DNA of 64,000 nt from Sisyra terminalis (Eukaryota; Arthropoda; Insecta; Neuroptera; Sisyridae), in NCBI GenBank assembly GCA_958496175.1, contig OY292279.1:11594001-11658000 (forward strand), read 5' to 3'. The notes beneath the pieces were generated by a model. That model was not told the origin of the DNA, did not search any database, and saw only the letters and a program-made list of their open reading frames with translations. The first letter of the stretch is position 1, and each line of letters opens with the position of its first letter. The position numbers were made by a program, and so were the translations under genes. Positions 12,607 to 23,834 of this stretch are shown here, piece after piece.

Positions 12607-14341
12607 TTATATGTCACATATATAATATTCTTCACTTGCATATAAAGTTTCAATAGTTATTAGTATTAAATAGTATTTTTGATTCGCAAAACAATACTTA
12701 AAAAATTATTATTTGATACCAACAGAGCAAGGAAAAATTCCGGTTTATATAACTGTGAAAAGAATTATAGATGAAATCTTCAAAAATAAGACCAAGTTTT
12801 AGGCCAAATTTCCGTTTAAAAAATGGCGGCATTTTTTAAAAGCTCTCATTTTTTTTTGAGAGGAAAATTCGCGAAAATTTCCAGTTTCACAACCGGTGGT
12901 AAATTCAACGAAAATATTTTGTAAATGTGATGCAAACAACGCCGATAGCATCAGCTAGTTCATTATAACGTATGAAAATATGGAATTAATTTATCGCAAA
13001 ACTTTAGTTTTGTTTCACACAATAGAAACATCCGCACATCCCTTTTTTATTAGTGTAATCCTTGTTTTCGTGGTTTTAATCACAATAAATCACACCAACA
13101 AAAACCGTAAGAATAAACCTCGCAAAAATGCCTACGTTTGCCTCAAGAAAATTACCGGAAATGTAAAACTTTGACAAAATAATTTTTTTTTTGTCCATAA
13201 AAATTTTGAATAACAAATCTAGAATTCGTTGAGGGTGCGCATAAATTGAATGTGGTCCCAATTTAGAACGGGGAAATGCCGGGATTCAGAAATACACCCA
13301 TGGGAGGACTATAATATATATCTTTTCTGGTGGAGCGACGCTTTTTTCGTGGCTATTTTGCGAATTTTCGTGATTTCAACTTTCACTGTGCAGTTTTTGT
13401 TAAATCTCAACTTTTACTCGTTAACAATATTCCTGATTTTTTTTCTATTATCGATCATGAAATCATAATGGACAATATCAACAAAATTAATTAATCATTT
13501 GTGACGTTTTCAGGCTGAAATAAAATCAATTTGACAGACTTATAAAAGGAAAAAAACCATTTCAAATACATTAATCTTAGATCAAACTCGTGTATGATAA
13601 CAATAATAAAATATTACGACGTTATTATGCCAAAAGAGTATTTGATTTTTTTGTTTTGTTTTGGGCTCAAGGGAAAGTTTTATTGTCCTATTTTATATTA
13701 AAGACTTTTTTTCCATCTATTTTCCATAATCGAGGGAAAAAATTAGCCGAAATTGTTGAGAATAATGATCTTTTAAATACTTCCTTTATGGCTAAGATTA
13801 AATGAGATTTGTGTTTAAGATTGAGGTCTTCGTTTCCAATTGATGTAGTTTCAATCATCTTCAATGGATTAGGATAAATTAATTTTAAGTAATTTGATCT
13901 GAAATTGATTCAGATTTTCGCTAAGCATCTTTGATTGAAGATCAAAACATCGCTTTATTATAATGAGTTTCATGTAGTTAGAATTATCGAATTATCTTAG
14001 TACTTGCAATTTGTTTCTTGATAGAACTTGTGCTTTACTTTGATCGCACAAGAACGATCTTGGATTGCGGAAATCCATGAAACCTGATTGATTTGAATTT
14101 GAATAAAAAAAAATTAGTGACTTGTTTAATTGATGCACAAAGTAATTAAAGCATAATTAAGAAGAGGTAAGGATTAAAATCTTAATACGGTTAAATTTAA
14201 ATTTAATATTTATGATGATCTTAATGATCTGGTGCACCTATCAGGGACGAGGGTTGTTGAAGGATTGATTAAATAAGTAGGACAAAAGATTTTTTAATTT
14301 AGTTACTTGCCCAATAATTGCAAAAAAATAACATAATATTC
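12607..14341. other. AT-rich stretch without recognised features
   Basis: Small frames of 60-72 codons, none with a domain I recognise. Nothing else seen. Confidence 0.4.
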
Positions 14342-14345
14342 TTAA

Positions 14346-15060
14346 GGGTGGATCACCGTCAGAAAAAAAAATTTTTTCGATTTTTTTTTCCATAAATGTT
14401 TTCTTATAACATTCAAGAATAACGTGTTAAAAGGATTGGAATAGCTGACTAATGTATCTTCACTGATAAACAATGAATAAATTGATAATAACATAAAAAA
14501 ATATCTTAAAAAAACTTTAAATGCGTTTTTCTCGAAATCAACTTTTTAAAAGTGGGAGACAAGATTTCTCAGAAACTATCCCACGGATTGTCTTGAAACT
14601 GGAGAGTGTCATAGTTCAACACGTCTTCTTGGTACTGAACCTCTGAAATTGGCCAAACTTCCCCCTCCCCCCTCAAAGTGGGAGAGGGGGAAAGGTTCAA
14701 AAAAAGGTCGTTTTTTTTAACTTTTTTTTCAAAGTCGCGCCATTTTGTGAATTTTCAACTTTTTTCGGATTTTCGAGGTTCAGTACCAAGAAGACGCATT
14801 AACAAAACCTACATTCTTTGAAAAATTATGATCCAACTTGCGGTTTCTGAGAAAACTTGTCTCCCGTTTGCCTCCTCATTTTTGAGGACCCTTTTTCAAA
14901 GCGCTGTAAAAAGGGGAGGGAGGGACATATCGGGGCAAATAAAAAAAAATAGTTCAAAACTTTAACTTTTACATGCCGAAGACCGTTTTTTAATATCTCT
15001 AAAAAAAATGGCAGCAGTTTTAAAAAAGTCATTTTTTTACGTTCTGACGGTGATCCATCC
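14346..15060 (+). mobile_element. TTAA-target foldback element, copy 1
   Basis: The termini are GGGTGGATCACCGTCAG and CTGACGGTGATCCATCC, flanked by TTAA at 14342-14345 and 15061-15064. TTAA duplication is the piggyBac-type target, although the terminal bases are not classical piggyBac. Inside are nested inverted pairs: GGGAGACAAGATTTCTCAG against CTGAGAAAACTTGTCTCCC, and CTTCTTGGTACTGAACCTC against GAGGTTCAGTACCAAGAAG. No transposase is encoded. Copies 2 and 3 lie at 56772 and 61287. Confidence 0.85.
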
Positions 15061-15064
15061 TTAA

Positions 15065-15715
15065 AGTCCATCACTACCCAAACCGTTAATATATTAGAAT
15101 ATCAACCCTGGGAAACTTCTACCCCTTTCAGTATAAAAAACCACCACTGTTTCTACATATTTCAAAAATAGAGAGTTTGATGAATATTTAAGATATATCA
15201 GACGAAAAAAAATGTTTACATTTAGAAATTTTTAAAATTTTTCATGATTGAAAGTATAAGGAAAATTTCTTGCCATCTGTAAGGAAAAATGTTTAAATTT
15301 TGGATAGCAGGTGAAACAAAAAACGAAAATAATCCAGCAAAGTTATAATTTTTATAGGCAGAAATTATGAAATCGAGATGAGTATCTTACAACTGGATAA
15401 TAAAAATCGTTAGTGGATTAATAGGGAAATGAATTTTATCAATTAGTAGAGCTGGCTGCCAAGAAAGGGTCTACTAAACCATGCTTTTGAGGCAATTTGG
15501 GTTATCGATATTTGACAAACATTTTCAATTCGCAAAAGTGTAAATTTCTCTCCACTTATTCATTTTAAATAGCATTGATAATTGTACCTTAAAAGTACGA
15601 TTCGCGATTGATTGATTTTCTTCTACCATTTAGCCAAAACCCCTTCAAAATCAGACCAAATGCTCGCCAAAGCTTAAGTGGAGCATACTTTTAGGAAATC
15701 TTTGCTTTTAAAGGG
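15065..15715. other. Unannotated stretch
   Basis: AT-rich, no supported feature. Confidence 0.4.
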
Positions 15716-15721
15716 GTTTTA

Positions 15722-16105
15722 AAAATTTGAAAATGGCAATATCAACGTGGAGAACCAAGAACGTGGTATACCACTGTGAAAGTGTAAATACATCGAATTA
15801 GAAGAGTTGTTGAATGAAAATGATACTCAAACCCAACAAAAACTTGCAATTGTGGATTTGAACCAAGCTTTAGCGCGAAAAACGACCAGAATATCAAATA
15901 GGCGATCCTAAGTGATTTTGTTGAATTGTAATTCCCCTGGACACATAGAAAAACTAGTGAAGGGAATGATTGAAGTATTAAGGATGGGATTACTCTAGCA
16001 TTCGGCTTATTCCCCAGAAAATGCTTCTTCAGATTATTAATTTTTTGCGTCAATGGACACTTGTTGAGCAGGATTTCAGATCTTACGAAATAAATGGTCA
16101 TATAA
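15722..16105 (+). pseudogene. mariner-family transposase fragment
   Basis: Hand translation gives ELEELLNENDTQTQQKLA at about 15800-15853, like the helix-turn-helix region of mariner transposases (usually LLDED-QTQ-LA). It then jumps to PGHIEKLVKGMIEVLRMGLL at about 15950-16010 and HSAYSPENASSDY at about 15995-16035, matching the C-terminal catalytic region (HDNAPGH and YSPDLAPSDY in intact members). The segment between, with the first catalytic Asp, is deleted, and stops and frame changes occur. About 30 bp of its 3' end, from GATTTCAGATCTTACG, is shared with the inverted arms of the adjoining foldback. Confidence 0.7.
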
Positions 16106-16414
16106 GATAAAGCACCCTTATTTTATGTATAGGATAAATCAGGATGTAATAGACCAAATAATTTAGCAGTGTTTTATTTGATTTATTGTAATTTGCAACG
16201 TATCATTGGTTCTAACTTCATCAGATTATGTGTTTTTATCAAATATTACAAGGTTGCCTGATGAAGTTGGAATCACACCGACGAAACGTTGAAAATTGCA
16301 ATTAATAAAATAAATCACTACTACAAATTGTTTTGTCTACTTCATCCTGATCTATCCTTTATATAAAATAAGGGTGCTTTATCTTTTATAGCCATTTATT
16401 TCGTAAGATCTGAA
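16069..16414 (+). mobile_element. Foldback element with hammerhead-like motif, family 2
   Basis: The inverted arms (about 16069-16227 and 16258-16414) read GATTTCAGATCTTACG at the left edge and its complement at the right edge. They diverge by substitutions and small indels. A third piece of arm sequence, again inverted relative to the left arm, follows at 16417-16477 (from AAAATAAAACACTCC to GATTTATCC). The outermost part of each arm is mariner-derived. The right arm carries a hammerhead-like motif; in the left arm the matching motif is degraded. I see no target-site duplication. Confidence 0.75.
16254..16294 (+). ncRNA. Hammerhead-ribozyme-like motif, family 2
   Basis: Order: UUGC, core CUGAUGA, extra A, stem II GUUGG, loop AAUCACA, stem II' CCGAC, core GAAAC, triplet GUU. 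The expected stem I partner GCAA is present in the left-arm copy (GTTGCAAAT on the minus strand). Here it has become GAAA, so stem I is weakened in this copy. Stem II pairs fully with one G-U. Confidence 0.45.
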
Positions 16415-16600
16415 ATCAATAAATAAAATAAAACACTCCTAAATTGTTTGGTCTACTACATCCTGATTTATCCTTAATATAACATATCGATTTAGACCTG
16501 AAATATTGAAAATCATCCTTATTTTGTTACTAATCTTACTTTTGGAGTTTGATTTAACTAGTTTCGATTTTTTTGGGGTTGCAAAAGATTCGTTGAATGT

Positions 16601-17672
16601 TAGGGTGTCCGTTATTTCCCAAAATGATTTTTTTACAGCGATCACCCCCTGAATTTTTAGTTTAAGATATAAAAAAGAAATATCCAATACAATTAATCTT
16701 TTAATTTCTTGATTAAACCGTGCCGAAATCATGTTACTTTTACCATTTAAATAACATGGGATTATTTGACATTTTAATTTTATTTCTTAGAAACAAATGG
16801 ATCAAAAGATTTAAGATCAAATTATTCTGACGTAAAATTTAACGCTCTACAAAAAAGGTCTCTTATGAATTTTTGATTAAATCACTCCATTAAAAGTCAT
16901 TCAACATTTAACATGAATTAATTTGTTTATTTGTATTTTGTTATTTATTCAACATTTAATTTGTTGACTACAGGTTCTAAGAAATTTCTTATAGATGACG
17001 TCGGGTGAAATGGTAAAAATTCGAATTTTAATTGAACTTTTGTCGATAGTCTCATTAGTTAGTATGAAATTCACTTCGTAGGTACAAAATATTGATCAAA
17101 GTACGAAAATTTATCCTGGATAAATTGAATTTCACGACTATAGCGAATTCGGATCTAATGTCACCTGTTTTAATTGACAAAAAATGATTTTTTGTTTGTT
17201 TAATTTTCTGTTCAAGCCGTAAAATTAACACAAATAATTACTTGCGCTCTAATGATAATAATTTTTATCTTCTCTTCTAGTGATTTTATAGTTAAAAAAA
17301 GTAAAAATGAGCAAAAAATTGAAAGTATTGCAAGATTTATATTAGGCACAAGTGAAATGTTGAATAACTTTTAATGGAGTGATTTAATCGAAAATTCATA
17401 AGACACCTTTTTTGTAGAACGTTAAATTTTACGTCAGAATAGTTTAATCTTAAATCTTTTGATTTATTTGTTTCTGAGAAAAAAATTCAAAAGTAAAAAT
17501 TTAAAAGTCAAATAATCCCATGTTATTTAAATGGTAAAAGTAACATGATTCCGGCACGGTTTAATCAAGAAATTAAGAGCTTAATTGTATTGGATAATTT
17601 TTTTAACTTAAACTAAGAATTCAGGGGGCGATCGCTGTAAAAAAATCAATTTGGGAAATAACGGACACCCTA
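16601..17672 (+). mobile_element. hAT-like foldback element, family A, copy 1
   Basis: Ends TAGGGTGTCCGTTATTTCCC and GGGAAATAACGGACACCCTA. Inverted arms of about 310 bp flank a ~450 bp non-palindromic centre. The flanks TTGAATGT (16593-16600) and TTGAATAT (17673-17680) match in 7 of 8 positions, an 8-bp duplication of hAT type. No transposase. Internal motifs shared with families B to D include CCATTTAAATAACATGG and CTCTACAAAAAAGGTCTCTT. Copy 2 at 40997 has its centre in the opposite orientation. Confidence 0.85.
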
Positions 17673-17680
17673 TTGAATAT

Positions 17681-19334
17681 AAAAAGAGAGAAGGTTGAAA
17701 ATAATAAGAATTTGGTTATTTTTTGTTTACAGTTTGTTATAAAGATAAAAAATCTTTGAATGTAAAATGAAACGGAAAAAGCAATTTAAAAAATAAGGGA
17801 TGAAATAACCAATTTATTTCAATTTTCCTGACCGAATTGTTAGCGATTGAAATTATGTCTCCACATTTACGATCTGTTTTCACGCCAACTTGTTTTACGA
17901 TGACGAACCCCATCAGACATTTTAAACATCGCTATGGTCTCTTTGGTATATCCTTGAGGGACGAAAATTCATAAAATTCGGAAAACGGGAAAAACACAAT
18001 TTCGATTTGTAGCGGACGACGAATATTGGAATAGTTTTATAAATTTTCGCCTTTGAACGTTCTCGTAAAGTATCCTTTGAAAATTAACAGTTTAATTCGT
18101 TATTTATACTTGGAAACTAAAAATTTATTCGAGCAAAAGCTGTTTAATTAATTAAGACGAGTGTCGATCGTAAAATCGAATGCTGTTGTACGAAACAAAT
18201 GGAAATTATTTGACTTTATGAGCTATCAAAGCAATCAAAAGATACGCTGCGGAATAAATAAAATTCGATGGAAATGCTAGCGAAAACTCTTTGGTGCAAT
18301 GAATGATTTCTCCGATCGAATTTTCCAGTAATTTTATGATTTATTTATACACGAAGTTTGTGAATTTAAATAAATTTCCCTGATTTGCCTTATCTACAAA
18401 GTTAAGCGTTTACCAATTTATAACATGAAATCTTAGCGAATTCATAAAGTTAGAATAAAATTAAGCAAAACTTTCCTCGCACCTCAGCACCAACTCTCAT
18501 CGTCAAGATGTCCTCACATCAAATTTCCTACTCCCATTTAATTAGTATAACAGACTTTTACTCGTCAAATTTCAAAGTTTAACATTTTCCGCGGAAATTT
18601 TATCAAATATATCAACAATGAAAATTGAACCATATTTTCAGTTTCAAAATAAATACACTAACGTAAAAGTAGTGATGCCGAGCTTTGGTGGCAGCTTTTT
18701 CTCTCATTAGCGATTCTAATTTGTTCGCCTTTTGGTAGATCGAAAATGTTTGCTTTACTTAGACATTCCACCTTTACTGCCCATCTCTATTTCATCAACA
18801 TGAACTTAACCTGAACGCGCGTTTTATGTGAAACTTTTCGACGAAAGTTTATCTTTGTTATTTGCATAAAACACCTGCCATTCTCCCCTTAGTATCAACC
18901 ACTCATCCCCTATCACAAATGCATATAATTATTATCATCGTTATTATCTTTGCATAAGAAATTAGCTACGGAGAATTCCTGGAAAGAAAGTGTTTATAAT
19001 ATCTGAGATTTTTCTATTTTCCTCTTCATGCATCCTGTTTCTTATTAATTTTGAACTCAATTTTTAATGACCAGAAACATCAGCTTCCGGAAAATAATTA
19101 CATTCTTTGTACCCTTCTTTGTTCTTAATCAACCTATGTACTGCAACAAATTATTAAACCAACGGCCATTGAATTTTATTTCAAAATTAAGAGAAGGATT
19201 TATAAAACATACTAAATGATATTAAGTGATGATATTAAGACAATGATCTTTAAAGGATCGTGTAGAAAACCCAGCAGTCTATCAACCATCTATTTTCCTG
19301 GTTCAGTAGATGGAAAACTATTATAAATCCACCA
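17681..19334. other. AT-rich stretch without recognised features
   Basis: No frame over 60 codons and no repeat that I could pair with anything else in the window. Confidence 0.4.
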
Positions 19335-19925
19335 AAAAGCGTCGCCAAATTTTTTTTTCTTAGACGTTTCTCCAACCAACTGGAGCCTATCGTGCTGGAT
19401 CACAATGAAATTTCGTGGAGTAAGAAAAAAACACCTGTTGAATATCTGGGCATACTTCTGGACTCAAAATTAACATGGTAAAGCCATATTTCAAGTAAAA
19501 TCGGAGAAGTCAATACTCGACTCATCCAACTATACCCACTTATCAACAGAAGGTCTCCTTTAAGTATGGAATGTTCAATGATGATATACAAATCAGTTAT
19601 TAGACCACTTTTCACGTAGTCTTGCGCAGTCTGGCTTCCATCCTCAAAGAAAAATCACAATGACTTACAGGTGTTCCAAAATAGTCTTCAGAATCATCAC
19701 TAAAGCTCCATGGTATGTGAAAAATAACCAAATTCATCACGAAATGAACGTCCCATACATAAAAGACTTTCTAATCCAACTCACAAGAAATTTCCTTAAC
19801 GGCCTGGAAAATTTTCCTAGTGCAGTAGAACTAGGTTTGGGGAAAACTATAAATCAAAGAAGGCTGAAGCGGAAACTTCCTCAAGAGCTCCAAGAAACAG
19901 CAGTTGCTTGACCACAAGGTCAACA
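19335..19925 (+). pseudogene. Jockey-group LINE remnant, RT C-terminal part
   Basis: Translation in broken frames gives VEYLGILLDSKLTW at about 19440-19482, LYPLINRRSPLSMECSMMIY at about 19530-19590, then PWYVKNNQIHHEMNVPYI at about 19711-19765. These match the conserved order after the reverse-transcriptase catalytic block in Jockey-type LINEs (YLG-LD, LYPLL-R-S, APWYVRN). An ORF of 83 codons remains at 19660-19911. In-frame stops (TGG to TAG-type changes in the W after KLT and near the RPLFT block) show it is dead. The catalytic YADD block is upstream of the preserved part and is missing. Confidence 0.8.
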
Positions 19926-20212
19926 ATAATCAACAAATAAAAAAAAACAGAGGAATTAAGTTCGACTCCTCCAGTTACTTAAACGCCGCTAAAGATCATT
20001 TGTCTGCTATCATCACCATAATATAGCGACACATGGCTGAACTGGTGCAAATTATATAAAAGTCCACAAACAAAAAATAGTTTTAATCAAAGCAAAATTA
20101 AAAAAAAAAACGTTTTCCCAAACAATTCTCTATGACCTTACTAATTCAATTTTTTTTAATTTTTATAACACCAAATTCCAAAAGATCTAAGTAGAAAAGA
20201 GCGAAAAAACTA

Positions 20213-20749
20213 GGTTTTCGGCCGAAATCGGAGTCCCAAAGCCAATCACTTTTTCTGAATCGAAAATAGTAGTACTGAATTTTAGACTAAGAGCGCTGGT
20301 GTCGTTCAGAACGCATTGTAAAGATATTATTTCGTATTTTTTCGTGAATAGAGCAAAAGATAGCAGAAGTTAAGCTGAGTAGACAATAAACAACTAATGT
20401 CCGACCAAAACTTGTTTTTACGGCCGAAATCGGAGGCCCAAAGCAAAAAACTTTTTCTGAATCGAAAATGGTAGTACTGGATTTTAGACTAAGAGCGCTG
20501 GTGTCGTTTTATCTTCGTTTCGTTTTTCCTACCAATGGAAGATAAAACGACACCAGCGCTCTTAGTCTAAAATCCAGTACTACCATTTTCGATTCAGAAA
20601 AAGTTTTTTGCTTTGGGCCTCCGATTTCGGCCGTAAAAACAAGTTTTGGTCGGACATTAGTTGTTTATTGTCTACTCAGCTTAACTTCTGCTATCTTTTG
20701 CTCTATTCACGAAAAAATACGAAATAATATCTTTACAATGCGTTCTGAA
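20213..20749. repeat. Error-free 212-bp inverted duplication with a direct repeat
   Basis: The arms 20305-20516 and 20538-20749 are exact reverse complements over 212 bp without indels, separated by a 21-bp loop starting GTTTCGTTTTTCC. In addition about 90 bp at 20213-20303 (from TTTTCGGCCGAAATCGG to GCTGGTGTCGTT) repeats directly, with some changes, at about 20420-20506 inside the left arm. The arms contain a CTAATGTCCGACC start that resembles the terminal sequence of the GTCCGACC-type element at 21506. The perfect match implies a very recent event or an assembly or library artefact. Confidence 0.95.
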
Positions 20750-21505
20750 ACTTTTGGACTAAGAATTTAAGAATATAACCACTAAAGGTGCATTCCAAAA
20801 TAGGTTAAGGATATTCAAAATGAAATAAAAAGGTGCAAAGCTCAAAAATAATTGGTTAATTTGCTTAATATATTGAGGTAAAGGTCTTAAAATACGGTGG
20901 GGAATCAAATAATTTAAAGATTATTCAAATCGTACAAATATTTTAGATTGATTTGAGAAAGCTTTGTCTACAACTTTCGAAGGAAATCAAAAAGAATTGA
21001 AGAAACTTTTAAGGCAAAAATCATTGATTTATTTGGAACATCCAAACGTCTTCTTAACTATCTAATTGTCTTTAATACATTATATGCAGAAATCAATGGA
21101 AAAGTAAGACTTAACAAGCAGTACTTTGATTTAAGAGAAAAAGTAAATCCTATTGAACGGAGGAAAATACTATAATAGGATCAAAAATTCTTCGAAGATG
21201 AATTGAATAAATTAAATATAAAAATAAAAATAATATGTTTATGGTAAACGTCGAATCAATATAAGGGATTTCTTTCATTTCTTTCATTTTTGTTATACTG
21301 TCATCCTTTTCCAATTGGTTTCAATCGACTATTATTTTCTTCAATTTTCGCCAATTTTAAAGGCTTCTGCCCTGGTCTAAGAAAACTATTGAAAGTCAGC
21401 GAAAAAATCTTTAGTTATTTAATAAAATTCTTTTTTTTTTCTTTGGGCAGGACTGAAAAAATTGATTTTTTGGTATATTTTGATATTATTCTCTCTATTG
21501 TATTT
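20750..21505. other. Unannotated stretch
   Basis: AT-rich; no recognisable protein or repeat. The 88-codon frame at 21290 has no domain. Confidence 0.35.
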
Positions 21506-22331
21506 AGGGTCCGACCGAAACTAGTTTGTACGGCCGAAACCGAAACTTTCATATAAGGTCATGTTTTTTATCTTGAAATAAAAATCTTGAAAATAAAATA
21601 ATTTCTTCTAAACTTTGATCAGTTTTTTTTGAACTGAAAAAAAAATATTAAAGATAATAATAAACAAAATTTTAATGAACTGATAGTTATCAGTATTCAT
21701 AATTGAAGAATCAAATAATAAGTGATAAAGCAATAATTTTATATTACTTTTATCTCACATATTTAGTTTCGGTTTCGGTCGTAGTTTCGGCTTGATGACA
21801 GCCGAAACCGCAACTAAGCCATAACTAGACCGAAACCGAAGCCGAAAGTTCAGTCGGACACTACTTATTATAGTTAAGCTTTTATTTTTTTAAATAAGAA
21901 AACAATTCAGGTTGTTTAAGATCGTTTTTTATTTATTTAATATTTTTATTATTCAATTAGCTACGTTTCGTTACTTATCGTAACTTCATCAAGCTTCTTG
22001 ATTCACAAAAATTAAATATTTTCAATTTAAATTCAATAAATTTATTGAATTTAAATTGAATTAAATTTTAAATTAAGGTCAAATCTTAAACAACCTAAAT
22101 TGTCTTCTTATTTAAAAAAAATAAAAGCTGAGATCTGAATTTTATCATCTTTTAAGCTTTTAATTATTAGTTTAAATTAAAAAGGGGGGGGAACTTTTTA
22201 AAAATCTTTTCAATCCTTGTAACTATTATTTTTTTTATACCTCAGCCTTACGAAAGAAAGGCCTTGTCTTATTAGTTTGGGCTGTTGTCAAGCCGAAACT
22301 ACGACCGAAACCAAAAGTTCGGTCGGACACT
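21506..22331. mobile_element. GTCCGACCGAAAC-type MITE remnants, interrupted
   Basis: The left end AGGGTCCGACCGAAACTAG lies at about 21506, and two right ends read GTTCAGTCGGACACT (to 21865) and GTTCGGTCGGACACT (to 22331). Between them many GCCGAAACC-type repeats occur, including a GGCTTGATGACAGCC palindrome near 21790 and its diverged inverse near 22280. Copy 3 of the palindromic retroelement sits inside, at 21885-22151. Element boundaries and superfamily are uncertain. Confidence 0.55.
21885..22151 (+). mobile_element. Palindromic retroposed element, family 1, copy 3
   Basis: Flanked by a perfect 11-bp duplication TTAAGCTTTTA (21874-21884 and 22152-22162). It starts further upstream than the other copies (TTTTTTTAAATAAG) and ends with the family tail GATCTGAATTTTATCATC. 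The left arm holds a hammerhead-like motif on the minus strand with the first core base changed (UUGAUGA). The right arm has lost that region, leaving a lopsided hairpin with a short AT-rich turn near 22040. Confidence 0.88.
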
Positions 22332-23085
22332 GATAATATTAAATTTTTCACACTTATTAAAATCAATATATCATATTGAACCTGAATTTTTTGCTCTTCA
22401 TGGAACCATATTTTTTTTTTTTGAAATAAATTTATTAATGCTCAATTTTCCATCTATTCTTCTTCATCGCCATAAAAAGACGACACATTAAAAGTGTATA
22501 AATATTCTTAATTGAACTTTTCTTGAAACATTTCCTCCATTTTCAAATGATCAATACACAACGTGCGCGGCGGCATTGTCGAAGAAATTCAACAGAAATT
22601 CTTTTGTAAATAAATCAGCCCATATACACATTTCCATTTCTAATAAAACGTTTGTGCACAATTGAAATGAAAATAATTTCTCAATAGAATTTTTCCGTAA
22701 CACAATATACAATATTGAAAGTTAGAAGCGGAACGTTAAAAGAGTGGAAATCGAGGGGGAGGAAGCTCGACAGTGAAATTCTCATGTACAATAGACATGT
22801 ATCGGGCGAGAACACGAACGTGAATTCCTTCACGGAACCGAGAAATGCATCATTTGTGGCGGATTTCGAACGTGATCAAATCCCACAAACATATGTTTAT
22901 TTGCACCACAACGTCAAATGCATCGAGCAAGTGCACCGCCAATATTTCATCACTTGGATATCACATCCTGTGTTCGGATATTATGTCAGTCCCCGTTTAC
23001 AGTGATATTCTGTTATGCCATTTAATAATTTTATTGAAATATTGAAATCAGAACATTTTTTCCTTTATTCTATACTGTAATTTGA
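22332..23085. other. Unannotated, partly GC-richer stretch
   Basis: The part from about 22560 to 23010 is less AT-rich and contains a 96-codon frame (22715-23005, plus) with no recognisable domain and an overlapping frame. No splice or promoter evidence. Confidence 0.35.
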
Positions 23086-23088
23086 TTA

Positions 23089-23724
23089 CACCGGCACACA
23101 AAAAAAAAGTGTTCTGTACTTTTGACCAGACCTACATAAATCTACGTATTTTAACCCCCTGAACACGAATCCGGGGTCGGTTTGACCCGTACACCCTCAA
23201 AAATTCGAGAAAACTTTAAAAAACCAAAAAAAAATGGTTATAATAGGCAATTTTGATGACATAGAAATTTTTTTGAACTAAACCGAGCATGATTTTCGAT
23301 CCGCTGAATACAAATTCGAAGTTTATGTAGATCATAAGCCGTTTTTATTGTAAAAAAATTGCCTGCTTTGCGAGCCTACCGTCTGTCCCTGAACCGTCTG
23401 TCCCTGGGTTAAAGGCGTATATGCCGTCATGGCAGGCACAACCAAATTTCTTACAATAAAAACGGCTTATGGTCTACATAAACTTCGAATTTGTATTCAG
23501 CGGATCGAAAAACATGAAAATCATGCTCGGTTTAGTTCAAAAAAATTTTTATGTCCCCAAAACTGCCGATTTTAACCATTTTTTTCGGTTTTTTAAAGTT
23601 TTCTCGAATTTTTGAGGGTGTACGGGTCAAACCGACCCCGGATTCGTGTTCAGAGGGTCAAAATACGTAGATTTATGTAGGTCTGGTCAAAAGTACAGAG
23701 CACTTTTTTTTTTGTGTGCCGGTG
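23089..23724. mobile_element. TWA-target foldback element, copy 1
   Basis: Termini CACCGGCACACAAAAA and TTTTGTGTGCCGGTG, flanked by TTA on both sides (23086-23088 and 23725-23727), as expected for PIF/Harbinger-type elements. The arms run about 260 bp each and contain GGGGTCGGTTTGACCC. The loop carries CCGTCTGTCCCTG twice (23379-23391, 23394-23406), where copy 2 has it once. No transposase. Confidence 0.85.
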
Positions 23725-23834
23725 TTATTAAAGTGCAGCACTACCGTTCAAAAGCAACCTTTAGTTTTCGGAAGTTAATCAACGCATTTTTTTTTTTTTT
23801 GAACAAGTCCCATTGGAGCATCTTCCTATTAATT

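Noticed and set aside
15742..16101. 119-codon minus-strand ORF
   Set aside because: Antisense to the mariner transposase fragment.
21780..21810. Hammerhead-like string TTGATGACAGCCGAAACC
   Set aside because: It lies in a field of GCCGAAACC repeats that are part of the MITE arms. The core C is missing and stem I does not pair, so the resemblance is probably chance.
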